NCBI GenBank assembly: GCA_946699065.1
Contig: CAMPDV010001309.1
Location: 1 to 64,000, forward strand
Length of the DNA: 64,000 nucleotides
Source of the DNA: Loxodes magnus
Taxonomy: Eukaryota; Ciliophora; Karyorelictea; Loxodida; Loxodidae
Direction: 5' to 3'
The first letter of the stretch is position 1. Each line of letters begins with the position of its first letter. Below the pieces are notes generated by a model that was given only the letters and a program-made list of their open reading frames with translations, was not told the origin of the DNA and searched no databases. Below are positions 49,561-63,700 of the stretch, piece after piece. A program made the position numbers and the translations under genes.

Positions 49561-52079
49561 AAAACTTAATAACTCAAATTTCTACTTAAAATTGCTGAAG
49601 AAAGTTTATATAGTTTTATAACTATTGCTTATATAATTTGTCTTAATAGTTTATTAAATAATTCCTATTTAACTTCTAAAAAAGATAAAAGCTTATTATT
49701 TAATTAAATTTTAAACAATGGGTTATGCTTTCTTTCTAGTATTTTGCTTTAATTAGCTTCATCTTAAAATATAAAATTTCTAAATTTAAAAGAATTTAAA
49801 TTTCTACATTATATATATAAATTTATTAAAGCATTACTATTAAATACTAGCTACTTTGCATTCAATCATTATAGAAAATAGCTTAAATTTTATTCATATC
49901 ACTTATCTTTAAGAAGCTTTTTGCATAAATTTTAAATAAGAATTTGAGATTTATATGACTTGATTTTGTGCTTTAATTAAATTTATGAAGAATAAAAAAT
50001 AGGAGAAAGAAGAGAAAAATACTTTTTAATGGAAATAAAAAAGTAATAATTAAAATAGATTCCTTTAAATTAATAAATTTATCTAAATTTCTTAGCTTGC
50101 TAAATTAATATTTATTTATGAGAATTAAATTAGGCAAATTACTAGAAACTTGGCTTGTAAAATGCTAAGTTCTGGTACTATAAAAGCTTAATTAAATAAA
50201 TTTGATTTACTTTATCTTTATCAACTTTAGACTGAATAAATTATTTATTTTTAAATAAACTAAAGGAAATTTATTTTGAATATAATTAAATTTCTTATAG
50301 CCTCAATTTTGCAAGTTAAATGAATAAACTTAAAAATTAAAATTAAAATAACCAGTTTAACTGTATAAATGATTTAAAATTTTAAAAATATTTAAAATTT
50401 TTACCTTTTTAGCCATTCCTTTATCCTTATTCATAAAAATAATTTAAATTGTTATTATTATAATTATATTAACATTTTTTTCTAAATTTCTCCCTGATGA
50501 TATATGTAAGCTGTATTTCGTTCTTGTAAATTAAATATACAAAATTATAATCTTTATTTATTTTTATTTGACTCTTTAGATCTTCTGTAAAAATTTCTGG
50601 ATTTTAAAAAGAATATTTATCTAATAATTTGGTAGATTTTTACAATTTCAACTCTTTTAATTTCATTTATCTTAAAAAATAATGTCTTAAAGCGATTTCG
50701 AAAAACTTCTTATGTCAATTTTTATTTATTAGAAGAATATGCTTTATAAACTCCTGAAAATCCTATGATTTTATTAGTATATTTCTTTCATTATATTTTA
50801 AAAATATTAGAAGTCTTAAGTCAAAAATGAATAAACAATGAAATAACAATAAACATTAATTTAAATCTTGAGAAAAAGATTCAATAAATGGGCAAATGAT
50901 ATCAGATATTAATTGTTCTTTTCTTAAAAATATAAATGAAAGCTAATAAAATGGTCTTCATCACAATCTTTTTTTGTAAAAAATTAAATTTGGTAAGAAA
51001 TTTTAAGATTCAAATTTTTAAAAGCTGTATATAAATAATTAAAAATATTAATTAAATATCGATTTACTTTTCTAGTTGCAATTCAATAATTTAGATAATA
51101 TAATCAGGCTATTGATTGTATACTTGCAGTTAGAGGATTGCAACTGATCTTTTAAAATTAATAGAAAATCGGAAAAAAAGATTGAGTGATACTGGAATAT
51201 ATGCAATCAATCATTATTAAATCTGGTATTTTTTTTGCTAGATAAATAATTAATCATGTTCCTTTTTAATGAAATATCTTCAATTTTGTCTTTTTCAAGA
51301 ATATTTCTTTAATAAGGATAAAAATGATTAAAATAATTAAAATAAACACAAAGAACAAAAACTCACAAAAAAAATGTAAGCTAATTAAAATCTAAAATTA
51401 TTACAAAACTTTCTAAGAAAAGATGTAGCATCTATTTTAATTAAACTTTGATTTTAGCGAATTACGTCAATTAGATATTTTTTAATAAATTATTAGGTAA
51501 TAAATCAATAATTTTTACAAAATAAATGCTACAAGCAAAGAAAAGATTCAATTTATAAAATAAAAACTTGAGCTATTTTAAATTGGTTATAAAGTTAAAG
51601 CTTAAGATGTTAATTATGAATTGCTATTGATATTTCTTAAAAACTTAAATTTGAGAATAAATAATAGCTAAAATAAAAAATTAATTAATTTATAATTAAT
51701 AATATCTCTTAACAAAATTGTTAATTCAAATAAAAATAAATAATTAATAATCCTGATTTTTTTGATTATTTCTAGTTTCAAAAGAAAATATTTAAATCAA
51801 TCTTTAAATTATCTCTGTTTTTGCTAAAGGAATGATTTTTTCACATTTTAAGTAAATTTTAATTTTTTTAAAAACTCACAAATTTAATCCTTTAAACTTT
51901 TTTGTGTATTTGAAAAAATTAAAATTAAAAATATCATAAATAAAAATAAAGTTTTTAGCTTAGTAATGAATTCATATTAAAATTCATATTATCAGTTCTT
52001 AACTCCGATTATTTTATTTTATTATATTACCTTCTTTATTGTAAAATGCATTAACCTATGAAAATAAATTTATAACAAA
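49561..52079. other. Gene-free AT-rich stretch
   Basis: No supported gene or RNA between IR1 and IR3. Confidence 0.5.
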
Positions 52080-53518
52080 TTAAAATTCATAAGTTAAACT
52101 AATAATCTAGCATTTGTATATTTTTCCTTATTTGCTAATACTCAAAATATACCTAAAACTTAGCTTATCTTCTTTTACTATCTATTAATACATCTTTATC
52201 TATCTTTATAGTTCATTTAACAAAACATTTTATACTATAAACTCACATTCCTCTTCAAAGATCATAACAATAAATATTCAAAATAGTATCCTTGGCATCC
52301 TCGAAATCTATTAATTAATAAATCTTATATTTAATATAATTTATCTTAAGTTTCTAGATTTATATAAATAATAAAAAATCAAACCTTATTATTTATCTTA
52401 ATATTCTTCTAATTATCTTTAAAAATAAAATGTATACATCTTTTTCTTAAAAACTTCTCATTCACTTTTTTATTTATTTCTTTAAGCTTTTTATTCTATT
52501 TATAAATTCTTTATTAAATCAGTTATTAACTCGTTTTAGCATCACGACTGTTCACATTTGCTTTCTTCTTTCTAGTATTTTCTTTCTTTTTATAAGTCAT
52601 CTAGTAGCACCCGAGACGTTTTCCTTTCGCAAACATCATAGCTTTACATTGTGTCACTTTTCTTGCTTCGGCATGATAACACGCATTACACATCATTTAA
52701 GCAATATGCTTTCTATCTTTATGAGGAAATTTTGATACTCTTCTTTATTCTTAATCTTTTCTTCTATTTTTCTACAGAGATTATATGAATCTCTACTTCA
52801 GGAATGTTTTTCGACCATTCGTCTTTCTATGACTGCTTGAAGTAAGAGGAGACAGTAATTTTACAATTGATTATTGTTCCGAAAAAATCTATTGCATGGT
52901 TAAATTGTTGGGCATTCCTGACAAAATAGTTTAAGAAGCTAAATCCATGTATATAAGCAAGGTTCTTTTGTAAATTAAATAAAGATGAAACTCTAAATTC
53001 TTAATAGTTGAGACTTTAGAGATGGGCATGTTAATAGAGCAAAACTATAAAAGTGATGATCTATTTTGATTTAAGTTAATTAGATATTGTTTAAAAGTTT
53101 AAAATATTTATATAGTTTTAATAATTTTACTTATATTAGTATTAACAAATTTTAAATTTATAAACATTTTAGAGATTATTTAGAAGAAAGTTAAATTATA
53201 TAAAATGATTGAAGTGCTAAATATTTATAGAAAAATATATGAATTAGAAATTCTAAATTCAGAGTACAATAAAAGTCTAAAATCTATTAATTTTTTTAAT
53301 TTATTTGATAGATTTATTATTTAATCTCTTATTATTAATTTTCAAGATAGCTAAATGTTTATAAATCTTTATTAAAGAATCTATTAAAATAATGGTAAAA
53401 AAGTGAATAAACTTTAAGCTTAAGATAGTTAGTATTATAGATTTTATAATGTTAAAAAGTATTAATTATAGCTATATTAATATTAAAATATTTCTATTTT
53501 ATTAACTTTATTATTTTT
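52080..53518 (+). repeat. Left arm of inverted repeat IR3
   Basis: Reverse complement of 57070-58509; paired coordinates sum to about 110,588. The arms are very similar, with scattered substitutions and a 2-bp indel in the gene copy. Outer and inner edges are sharp. Together with the spacer the unit is 6.4 kb, the layout of a foldback or long-terminal-inverted-repeat element. Confidence 0.9.
52552..52948 (-). pseudogene. Degenerate zinc-binding-like gene, copy E
   Basis: Mirror of copy D, with start codon at 52946-52948. It shares D's two ancestral frame changes. In addition it has lost two bases near the 3' end, and one zinc-ligand cysteine codon is changed (the CLRCY position reads RLGCY). 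It is clearly non-functional as a member of the family. Confidence 0.65.
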
Positions 53519-56500
53519 AGAATTATTATTTTCTACTTATTTAAACTTTCTATAATTTTCTAATTATTAATTATTTATAATATCATTTGAAGGATATTAT
53601 AATTAGAAAATATAAACCTCTAAAATTTATATTTAATGTATATCTCTAAAAATAATTTAATCTATTAGATTAAATTATTTTTAGGAAATTTAATAAATAG
53701 AATAAAAGATTTATTTCTTTTAATTTATGAGAGAGGCATAGAAGTGGAAAAAGAAATATTTTATTTAAAAAATCTAAATTAAAGAATATTATAATATTTA
53801 TCACAATGCTTTTTAATTATAATGATAGTTGGTAATTTTATTCAATCATTAGTGGATTAAAAAGATTAAAATATTAGATTTCTTCATTTGCATTTTGAAT
53901 AGGATAATTCTTTTAAATAGTGTAAAATAAAATTAAAAAATAATTAAATAATTAAAAAACAAAATTATGCAAATAATAAATTTATTATTTTTGAACTCGA
54001 AATTTCAAAGGAGAGTTTTAATTGAATATGAATAAATTAATTTGGAATTTGGAACTTAAAATTTATTGAAAAATTTTATAATTTTTGCTAAAGAAAAATT
54101 TTCGCTATTTTTGCCATTTTTAAAATGATAAAAATTTTATTTTCATAATTTATTAATTTTAGAAATTCTTAAATTTATTATTTTCATAATTAAAAAAGGG
54201 ATGTTTTTAACTTGATTTAATTAAAATAAATTGTTTAAGAATCCTTTAAAATTTTTAATTTAATAGGTCAATCAGAGAAAAATTTAAATTTTGCCAATAG
54301 CTTTATTTAGTTTATCTAACTTTAAAAATCATTTTATATTTGAATTTTTTTACAAATTTTATTAAAATTTTCATCAATTTTATTAATATTTTTATAATCT
54401 GTTATTTTTCACCAATTTTATCTAGATTTATCATTTATTCTAGATTAATATATAAAAATATTTTTTTATTTATTACTTTTACTAAATGTTAAGTCTAGCT
54501 ATATTTAATTATTTTTTATCTATTACTTAAATATTAAACATAATTTCTTAAAGCTAAATTTTTTGGTCAAAGATATTGTTAACTTCTACTATCGTCAAAT
54601 TAATAGCAATAGTTATTTTTAACTTTAAATTTTAAATTTGCTAAATATTCACACTAAAAAGTAAAAGATAAATAGAATTTATTTAATCACTTCGCTAAGT
54701 GTGCATTTTACCAAAATAATTTATATTATCAGTCTTTCTTTTGCTTATTTCCTATAAATTTTAGCTTTAATAGTTGAAAAAAAAATTATATTAGTCTATT
54801 GAATAACTACAATAATCAATAATTTTAAATCCTAATGCCTTTCAAAATTTAAACTAAAATATATCATTATCTTTCTATTACGTTTTTGTAATTAATTATA
54901 TTATAATATATTTAATTATTTAAATTTATGATTAATTGAAACTTACATAAATAAACTTTGAATACACTTCTTTTCACATCAAAAAATCTACTTTCTTCTT
55001 TTTAAATATTTTATAAACTTTTAAATTATTAATTAAAATATTTTTATATTTAAGATTTAGATTGAAATTTAAAAATTATCTGTTTCAAGTAATTTAAAAG
55101 CTTGTGTTTTAAATATAATTTAGAAGATTTAATAAAATTTATCTGGATTTATTACTTAAAATAGTTTAGATTTATTAATAGAAATGAGATTTATTAGTCT
55201 TAGTTTTTATAAAATTATAAATGTATTGCTTGCTTCTTTTCTTATTTAATCTAAATCTATAAAAATAAATTAATTTCTTCGGATTACGAGTATTTATTTC
55301 AATTTATCATAATAATTTATTATGATAGCATCTATCGAAAATATAAAATAAACAGCTTAATGATTGTTGAAATTGTATAAAGCAGATTATGTTGATTTCA
55401 TTTTTGAAATATTTAAATTTATTTTATTTTCTTATTATAAGAGATCAATGATATGCAAAATCTGACTTTAATTTAAAGGAAAAAGTTGGAATAAAGAATA
55501 TAACTTTTATTTTATCTATTAATCTGGCTTGCATGAAGTTGTTATCATATGATATTTTTCTTTTTATAGTTTTGTGATTAATTTTAAGTGCTAGTTTATT
55601 TAATTGTGCTTCTCCTGCAAAAATTAGCATAGTAATCAATATTTAAAACAACTATATTTCGGATTAAGTTTTTACCAAAAAATTAGTTAATTTTTTTTTT
55701 AATTTAGAGTTTTATTTAATTTTTATCTATTTATATATATATATTTTACCATTAAATGTTTATATAAGTATTTATATAGATATTGCTTAATTGGGATATA
55801 GGTAAAATAAATTAACAATAGCCTTTTAATTTTAAGGTTAAAGATAATCTTATTAATACTAATGTAATCTTCAAAGAGATATATAGCTTTAATCAATTTT
55901 TAGTATTATTATTTTATAAAATTTAACTATTTATTAATTTATAATTAAAAAACTTCTAATGCTTAAGGGTAATAGTTTAAAATTTGCTCAAATATAAATA
56001 AATAAAGATAAGCAAACTCTATAATATTTTATATATCTATTTCATACACTTTTAAGATAAATATTCAGAGGAGCAATCTTTTATCTTTTATTAACATTAT
56101 AAGCTAATTCAGAAGAAAAATATTCTAAATTATATTTTTTAAATAAATTTAGCTTTAAAGTTTTTAAATTAGAATGAACAATAAAAATAATAATTATTTA
56201 AGCTTTTTTAATATTTATTGCTATAAATTTTAAAATAAAAGCTAAATAATAAATATAAAAACAATAGTAAAAGATTCAGTGCAAATATTAATAAATATAA
56301 ATTTAAAGACCATAATATATATACATAATTTTATAATTTTAATATCATACTTAGATTTATACTCTTTCAAAATTCAAATAAATTTTAGAATGCCTAATTG
56401 ATCTAAAGAAAGATATAAATTATAAAAGAAATTAAAATTTAACTAATTTTAAGATTCTTTAAATTGTTTTAATTTGCTCATTAAATTTTATTTTTCAAAA

Positions 56501-57069
56501 GTGAAAATTAAGTTATTCATAAAGTGTTAAAACATTTTTAAGACATCATCTTTCAATTTTTTAATTTAAATCTCACTAATTTTCCCTTCTTTTGCTATCC
56601 TTTGTTTTTGAAAATTTTATTATTTTTTAAGTTTTTTATCTTTTATTAATAAAAAAAATAAAAACTAATATCTTAAATTAGTAAATACTTTATTATTTCT
56701 AAATCGTGATTTCACATTAAAAATTTCTCAGACTATTATTAAAAATAGATATGAGATAAATATTAGTATTTTTAAAATTAAATCATATTTACACTTGCCT
56801 TAAATTCATTTCTTTTTTTAATTTCGCAAGATTCATAATAAAATAGAAGCTAAATTTTATTAAAACTATTTTACTTTTTAGGTCGATTGAAAATTTTAAT
56901 TATCTTAATATCTTTAATTTTTAGATAAATAACTAAAATTTTAAATTTTTATATCTCTAAAATCTTTTCACTCTTGTAATGAAAATGATGCTAATTAAAA
57001 GTAAATAATAGAAAAGTCTTTTAATAAAAAAATAATAGGAAATATATATAAAAGAAAAGGTAAAAGCTA
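53519..57069. other. Spacer of inverted repeat IR3
   Basis: A 3.55-kb AT-rich stretch. I cannot support a gene. The only notable reading is a minus-strand frame at 55445-55639 (64 residues) that lacks TAA, TAG and TGA altogether, unusual here but without family or context. No transposase-like motif was recognised. Confidence 0.5.
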
Positions 57070-58509
57070 CAAAATAATAAAGTTAATAAAATAGAAATAT
57101 TTTAATATTAATATAGCTATAATTAATACTTTTTAGCATTATAAAATCTATAATACTAACTATCTTAAGCTTAAAGTTTATTCACTTTTTTACTATTATT
57201 TTAATAGATTCTTTAATAAAGATTTATAAACATTTAGCTATCTTGAAAATTAATAATAAGAGATTAAATAATAAATCTATCAAATAAATTAAAAAAATTA
57301 ATAGATTTTAGACTTTTATTGTACTCTGAATTTAGAATTTCTAATTCATATATTTTTCTATAAATATTTAGCACTTCAATCATTTTATATAATTTAACTT
57401 TCTTCTAAATAATCTCTAAAATGTTTATAAATTTAAAATTTGTTAATACTAATATAAGTAAAATTATTAAAACTATATAAATATTTTAAACTTTTAAACA
57501 ATATCTAATTAACTTAAATCAAAATAGATTATCACTTTTATAGTTTTGCTCTATTAACATGCCCATCTCTAAAGTCTCAACTATTAAGAATTTAAAGTTT
57601 CATCTTTATTTAATTTACAAAAGAACCTTGCTTATATACATGGATTTAGCTTCTTAAACTATTTTCTCAGGAATGCCCAACAATTTAACCATGCAATAGA
57701 TTTTTTCGGAACAATAATCAATTGTAAAATTACTGTCTCCTCTTACTTCAAGCAGTCATAGAAAGACGAATGGTCGAAAAACATTCCTGAAGTAGAGATT
57801 CATATAATCTCTGTAGAAAAATAGAAGAAAAGATTAAGAATAAAGAAGAGTATCAAAATTTCCTCATAAAGATAGAAAACATTATGCTTAAATGATGTGT
57901 AATGCGTGTTATCATGCCGAAGCAAGAAAAGTGACACAATGTAAAGCTATGATGTTTGCGAAAGGAAAATGTCTCAGGTGTTACTAGATGACTTATAAAA
58001 AGGAAAAGAGAATACTAGAAAGAAGAAAGAAAATGTGAACAGTTGTGATGTTAAAATGAGCTAATAACTGATTTATAAAGAATTTATAAATAGAATAAAA
58101 AGCTTAAAGAAATAAATAAAAAAGTGAATGAGAAGTCTTTGAGAAAAAGAATGTATACATTTTATTTTTAAAGATAATTAGAAGAATATTAAGATAAATA
58201 ATAAGGTTTGATTTTTTATTATTTATATAAATCTAGAAACTTAAGATAAATTATATTAAATATAAGATTTATTAATTAATAGATTTCGAGGATGCCAAGG
58301 ATACTATTTTGAATATTTATTGTTATGATCTTTGAAGAAGAATGTGAGTTTATAGTATAAAATGTTTTGTTAAATGAACTATAAAGATAGATAAAGATGT
58401 ATTAATAGATAGTAAAAGAAGATAAGCTAAGTTTTAGGTATATTTTGAGTATTAGCAAATAAGGAAAAATATACAAATGCTAGATTATTAGTTTAACTTA
58501 TGAATTTTA
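57070..58509 (-). repeat. Right arm of inverted repeat IR3
   Basis: Partner of 52080-53518. Homology stops at 58509, just after TGAATTTTA; the following bases do not pair with those left of 52080. Confidence 0.9.
57640..58038 (+). pseudogene. Degenerate zinc-binding-like gene, copy D
   Basis: It can be read openly from ATG 57640 to TGA 58036-58038 (132 codons), but alignment with copies A-C shows damage. The start (FSGMPNN, then IVKLLSPL) and the end (DRKHYAQMMCNACYHAEAR, AKGKCLRCYQ) match the family. The middle matches only in another frame (DEWSKNIPEVEIHI). Two compensating shifts therefore scramble about 45 residues. The first CxH has become FPH and several residues before the second CxxC are missing, so both metal sites are incomplete. 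The copy in the other IR3 arm shares these lesions, so decay came before the inverted duplication. Confidence 0.65.
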
Positions 58510-59479
58510 GCCAGCTAAAAAATTTATTTTAATTTAGTTTATCAATTAGAGTTTACATACTTATTTGCAATAAAAAATCCTTGCTATTTAGTAATAATTA
58601 ATTGTTTGCTTTATTTTATGTTCTTGTAATTTCTTGATAAAATTATAAGAAATCTAGTTGTTTGATTGAGCAAATTAATAAGAAAAGCATACAATTGTTT
58701 TATAAAGATAAAAATATTATTGAGTTTCAGATAAAAATAATTTTATTTAATTATCTGAAAGATATATCACTTTCTAGAAATTTAAAAGGCTATTAGCTTA
58801 CTTACATTAAAAAATTCAATTTACAATCATTTTTCTTAAGTTATCAACAAATTAAAATAGAAGAAAGGTTATTTATTTTAGCCTACTATTTGTAAATTAA
58901 AGAAATAGTTTAGCCTTTTCAATATGCTTGTAAAAGTTTTGAAATATGATACTTAAAAATATCACTGATATAATCTGTTAAATTGATTTCTATTTTTTTT
59001 ATTTGTTACTAGATCGAATCATTTAAAAAGAGGAAATTATTTCTTTAGTTGTGAATCTTATTTTTCCTCAAATTTCTTTTTAATAATTCATCAAAACCTT
59101 TTTTTAATTTAGCTTTTATTTCACAAAAATAAAAACAGTATTATTTAAGTTATTAAATTAGGTAGTTATAATTATCTGACTATTAAACAAAAATAATATA
59201 TGAGAGCTTTATTAACACTAGGATTCATTTTAGAATTTGTTGAGCCTGGTGAAATTTATTTTCTTACATAAGTAAATATATTCTAAAAAACTTTATAAAG
59301 CAGTTTATTACAATGTTGTGTTATTTATGGTTGATTAAAAGAATTTTTATTAATGCTTTGTAAATAAATCTTTCTTTAGCCAATTAAATAACTATTATCA
59401 TACAATCAGCTGTATGATACTATAAATTTTATTTTGTTATGGTAGATTTTAAGCAATTGACATTAGAAGGTTATTTTGG
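58510..59479. other. Gene-free AT-rich stretch
   Basis: No supported feature between IR3 and the copy-C repeat. Confidence 0.5.
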
Positions 59480-60720
59480 TTAGCCTGTTATATTATTATT
59501 GTTTAATCAAATTTATTAAAGTAGTTATATTTAAGAATTCAATCCTCATTTTATTATAATATGAAGAATCCTATCCCTAACGTTTTTATAGGAATGCCTA
59601 GTTAATTATACTTGGAAGAGAAGTTTTCTTCACAATGACCAATTGTAAAATACTTACCCCCTTTGGAAATTTAGGTAAAAAGAGATTGCAAAAGTGAAGA
59701 ATGGCTGAAGGATATTCCATTACTAAAAGTACCTGAGCAGGAGGTAAAAATCTACTAGAAAAGAATTCGCATTAAGAAAAGTAAAAAAGTGCTTAAGTGT
59801 CCTCACTTTGATAGAAAGCACTATGCTAAATAAATGTGCAATGTCTGCTACCATTCTAAGGCGAGACAAGTAAAAGCTACTAAATGTGAGCATAAAGATA
59901 GTATGATGTATGCTAAGGGGATGTGTCTAAGATGCTACTAGAAAACTTATAAGAAGCAAAAAAGAATGCTAAACAAATTAAAGAAGCAAATGAATATCTG
60001 ACTCTCCTTTACTAATATTTATTTCTCAAATTCTGCTAAGTTTTTCATAATGCTTATTTATTTAATTTATAAATCTTTAAGGAATAGTTAAATACAAGTT
60101 AAAATAAAGTATTAGTGCTTTTAAAAGAAAGACTGCTTGAATAAATAAGAACTGAAGAATCTAATACCTACTTCATCTTAGATTAATAATACTAAGCAAT
60201 CTACATTAGTTACAAGCTATAAGGCTATTATTGATCTTAATAATATTAAATTGCAGCTATAATTTAAATTTAGAAAGTAATAATGTAGACTTTTATTTAT
60301 CTTTTGTTTTTAGAAACTTAAATTATTAACATTTTTCTAGTAACCTTCTAAATTATTTTTTACTTAGAGCTTCTTAAAGCTATACAATAATAAATAATTA
60401 TGCTTAATTAGATATAAGTTTAGATAGTCAAATTAACTTAAAAATCATCAAATAGGTTAAATTCTAGATTAAATAGCTCATAAAAATTTGACTAAAGAAG
60501 TAAGTAGGAAAATATTCTTGTAACTAGGAGAAGTTAGTGTTATCTAATTTCTGATTTAAATAGAAAACTATCATTCATAAATTATTTATCTTCTTAAAAG
60601 AAGTAGATATAACAATTTTAAACAAAGGAAAATAAAAACTAAAATCAGAAATAAAAACAAAATTATATCTAAAATATTTATTTTTATTTAATCTCTGCAA
60701 TTATTTTTATTATTTTTCTT
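59480..60720 (+). repeat. Dispersed repeat carrying zinc gene copy C
   Basis: Direct, diverged copy of about 1930-3180 in the IR1 left arm (and inverted with respect to 46500-47670). The similarity includes the TATTATTATTGTTTA leader before the gene and about 700 bp after it. Only this gene-centred part of IR1 is present here. Confidence 0.8.
59561..60001 (+). CDS. CxH/CxxC zinc-binding-like protein, copy C, 146 residues
   Basis: The most complete family member, ATG 59561 to TGA 59999-60001. Residues 1-35 form a conserved hydrophobic/proline-containing start (NVFIGMP, WPIVKYLPPLEIQ), where Trp 26 is TGA at 59636-59638. A basic linker (KRIRIKKSKK) follows. Module 1 is KCPHFDRKHYAKQMCNVCYH, module 2 is KCEH then YAKGMCLRCYQ, and a Lys/Arg-rich helix closes the protein. 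Glutamine in CYQ is TAG (59939-59941), against CAG in copy A. Being the intact copy in a dispersed repeat, it is the likeliest functional version. Function unknown. Confidence 0.8.
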
Positions 60721-63700
60721 TGTAAGATAAATTTTTAATTTTCCAGAACTAAAAGCCTATAGAAAATTACAATTAAACTAGGAACTATATTTCTAAGTAT
60801 TTTCTATTATGATTTATTAACTTATTTATTTATTTATTTTAAAATTGAAACTTTAAAGCTCTTGTAGGCTATTTATAATGTAATTGAGCTAGTATATTTA
60901 TTTAAAGTCTCTCTGGATTAAAATACATTTGCAATACTTACAATTATTCTTTTAATTATCATAAATTTATTTATTTAAGAAATAAAAGTATAAAAGTTAG
61001 CTAATTAGTCAAAGCAAATTAAAACTATTCAACTTAAAAAATTCGTGTTTCTTCTATCATAAAAGGATAGAAACAGTTCTATAAAGACAAAGTGAGCTAC
61101 GATAATGTTAGAATGAAGTAAAAGTAGATAATTCTAGTGAAAAATGGAAATAATTATAAAATAAATAATTAAAAGTATAATCTTTCATTTAGAAAAAAAT
61201 ATTCCTTTTAGAAGCTTTAACCTTAGTATTTTATTTTTAATTGTTATAATAATTTTTTATGCTAAATAATAAAAGGAAAATAAACCAGAATTTTAAAGAA
61301 TAAATAATTTACAATTTGCAAACTTAATTGCTAAAATTAATAAATTATAGTAGCTTCTGAAATTAACATGAATAGTATAATTTTATCATGTAAGCTGTAT
61401 AAATTAAATAGAAATTAAGATATATTAAATAAATTTAGATTTTCATAATACTTATAAATTATTAAATAATTAAGGATAAATTAAAATAAACAAAAAAATA
61501 AAAAAAATCTAGCAAGTTTTAGTTTTAAGCCATTGATTTTTAGGATATCTATTATAAATTTTTTATTTTAAGAAATGATTAATAATTTTATAATTATTTA
61601 TTTGTAAGTATACTAAAACATTTATTTAAGAAAATTAGATGCTAATTATTGTTAATGAATTAAAAAATAGATAGAATCTAAGTTTAATTACATTATAGGT
61701 ATTACTAACACTTAGTTAGTTATTATGAGTACAATTAAGATACTCCATTAATAAAATTTAAATTATCACATTATCTTATTTTAACTAATTGACTTGATCT
61801 TTTTAAACAAAATATTAGAAATAATTATTAAAGCATTTAACTTTAATTAGTTAGTTTATTACTATGATTATTATCAATCTTTCATCATTTATATTTTGTA
61901 TAAATTATTCAATTAAATCATTTCTACTAATATGTATTTTTTAATTTTAGGTATAACTTTCAGCAAGCTTTTAAAAAAGTGTTTTTTATAAAATTTAGAA
62001 TTTATTCTTTTAAATATTCATAATTTTAAATCTAAACTCAGCCAAAAGCTTTGATAGATTAAATTATAAAATTACGTTAAGAGAATTCTAATTTTAAGTT
62101 ATATATAAAGTATAAATTTTAAATGTCTTTAATTACATTTAAGCTATTCTTTTTTATTTATTCATATATACATATATTTAGCTTTTGATTTGCTAAAAGT
62201 TAAGAAATTTAAGATATTTAATTATTTTTATCTCAGAGAAAAATTATTTTAAAATATGCTTTTTTCTTAAATAAGTCTATATTATAAATTCTTTATAAAA
62301 GGTTTAAATAAACTGTTAAAAAGGATTATATTTCTAATTTTCTTATAATTTAGAAGTACAAAAATTTTAACTAAAATCTTAAAATTAAAGAAAGTTCAGT
62401 ACTCTTATATTCTAGTCTCATTTAGAATTATTAGTTTTAAATATAAAATCCAAATATAATTTAATAATAATAGTGCTGATATACGTAAATTCCAACCTCC
62501 ATGCATAAAATTTTGACGCAAATCTAAAATAAAATTAAATCCTAACATTTTGAAAACAAAAAATTAATTTTTCGATCATTTTTATCAGAATTTGAATGTT
62601 AAAATCAGTTATAACTCATAAAAGTGAATTTCGTCAAGAAACAATGTACTTATCCTTTACCACTAATACTATGGCAACTTTAATGATAATTTTAAACGAA
62701 GAGACCAAAATAATTTTATAACTAAATTACTATAAAATAATTAATTTTAAGCTATAAAATTAAAGAAATTATAGAGATATGCTTATTATTTTAATTATAA
62801 GTGATATTATATCCCATTATATTAAAATAGATATATTTTAAATTTTTATATCTCTTAAATTATAATGAATAATTTGAAGGCTTAGGATATCTAAAACTTA
62901 CATATAGTTATCTAATTGATTTTAAGAAAATTAAAATGTTTTTTATCTTTTAGATGATAAGTCATTATAATAAAATGTTGTACCACTTCAATTTTAAAAT
63001 CAGATTATTTAAAATGGGAATCGTTAAAACTCTTACAATAGTGCGCATTATTTATATCTTGTTATTTTTACCAAAGAAATCATAATAGCATCTCTTGATA
63101 GAGTATAAATTTAATTTTTTAAATATTCATTATAGAAAATATAAACCTCTAGCTTCATATTATCTCAAAATGATGCTTAACATATTTTATAAATAATAAT
63201 TGTAAAATATTAGTTAATATAAAGATACTGATGCTTTATACTCTGAAGTTTAAAATATACTGAGAATATCAAGATATGAATAGAGTTTTATATACATTTT
63301 TAATTTGAAACTTGAATTTAAAGCATATATAAAGCTAAATATCTATATTATTAGCTCTGTTTAAAATTTAAAGGGTTATTGTTTTAGATTAAGTTAATAA
63401 TTAAGTTTATTCAATTAAGCTAAAGGGAAAGTTATTTAAATAGTTATTATATTAAAATATATAAATTTATAAAATTATTTTCAAACTTAATTAAAAAGGA
63501 AGAATAGCTTTTATTGGATTTAAAAATGTATAAAGCACGATAAAAGTTTAACAAGTTTGATATTTTATGAGAGATTTTAAATAAAATGTAAAATATCTAT
63601 CAAACAAAGTTATTAGGTTTTTATAATGATGCTTTTCCTTTTAATTGAAATAAAATTAAATATCTTTAATTTCCTGGTGTTAGTATATTAATTTAATCCT

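Noticed and set aside
55445..55639. Minus-strand frame of 64 residues without any TAA, TAG or TGA
   Set aside because: No motif, family partner or signal around it; kept only as a remark in the IR3 spacer.
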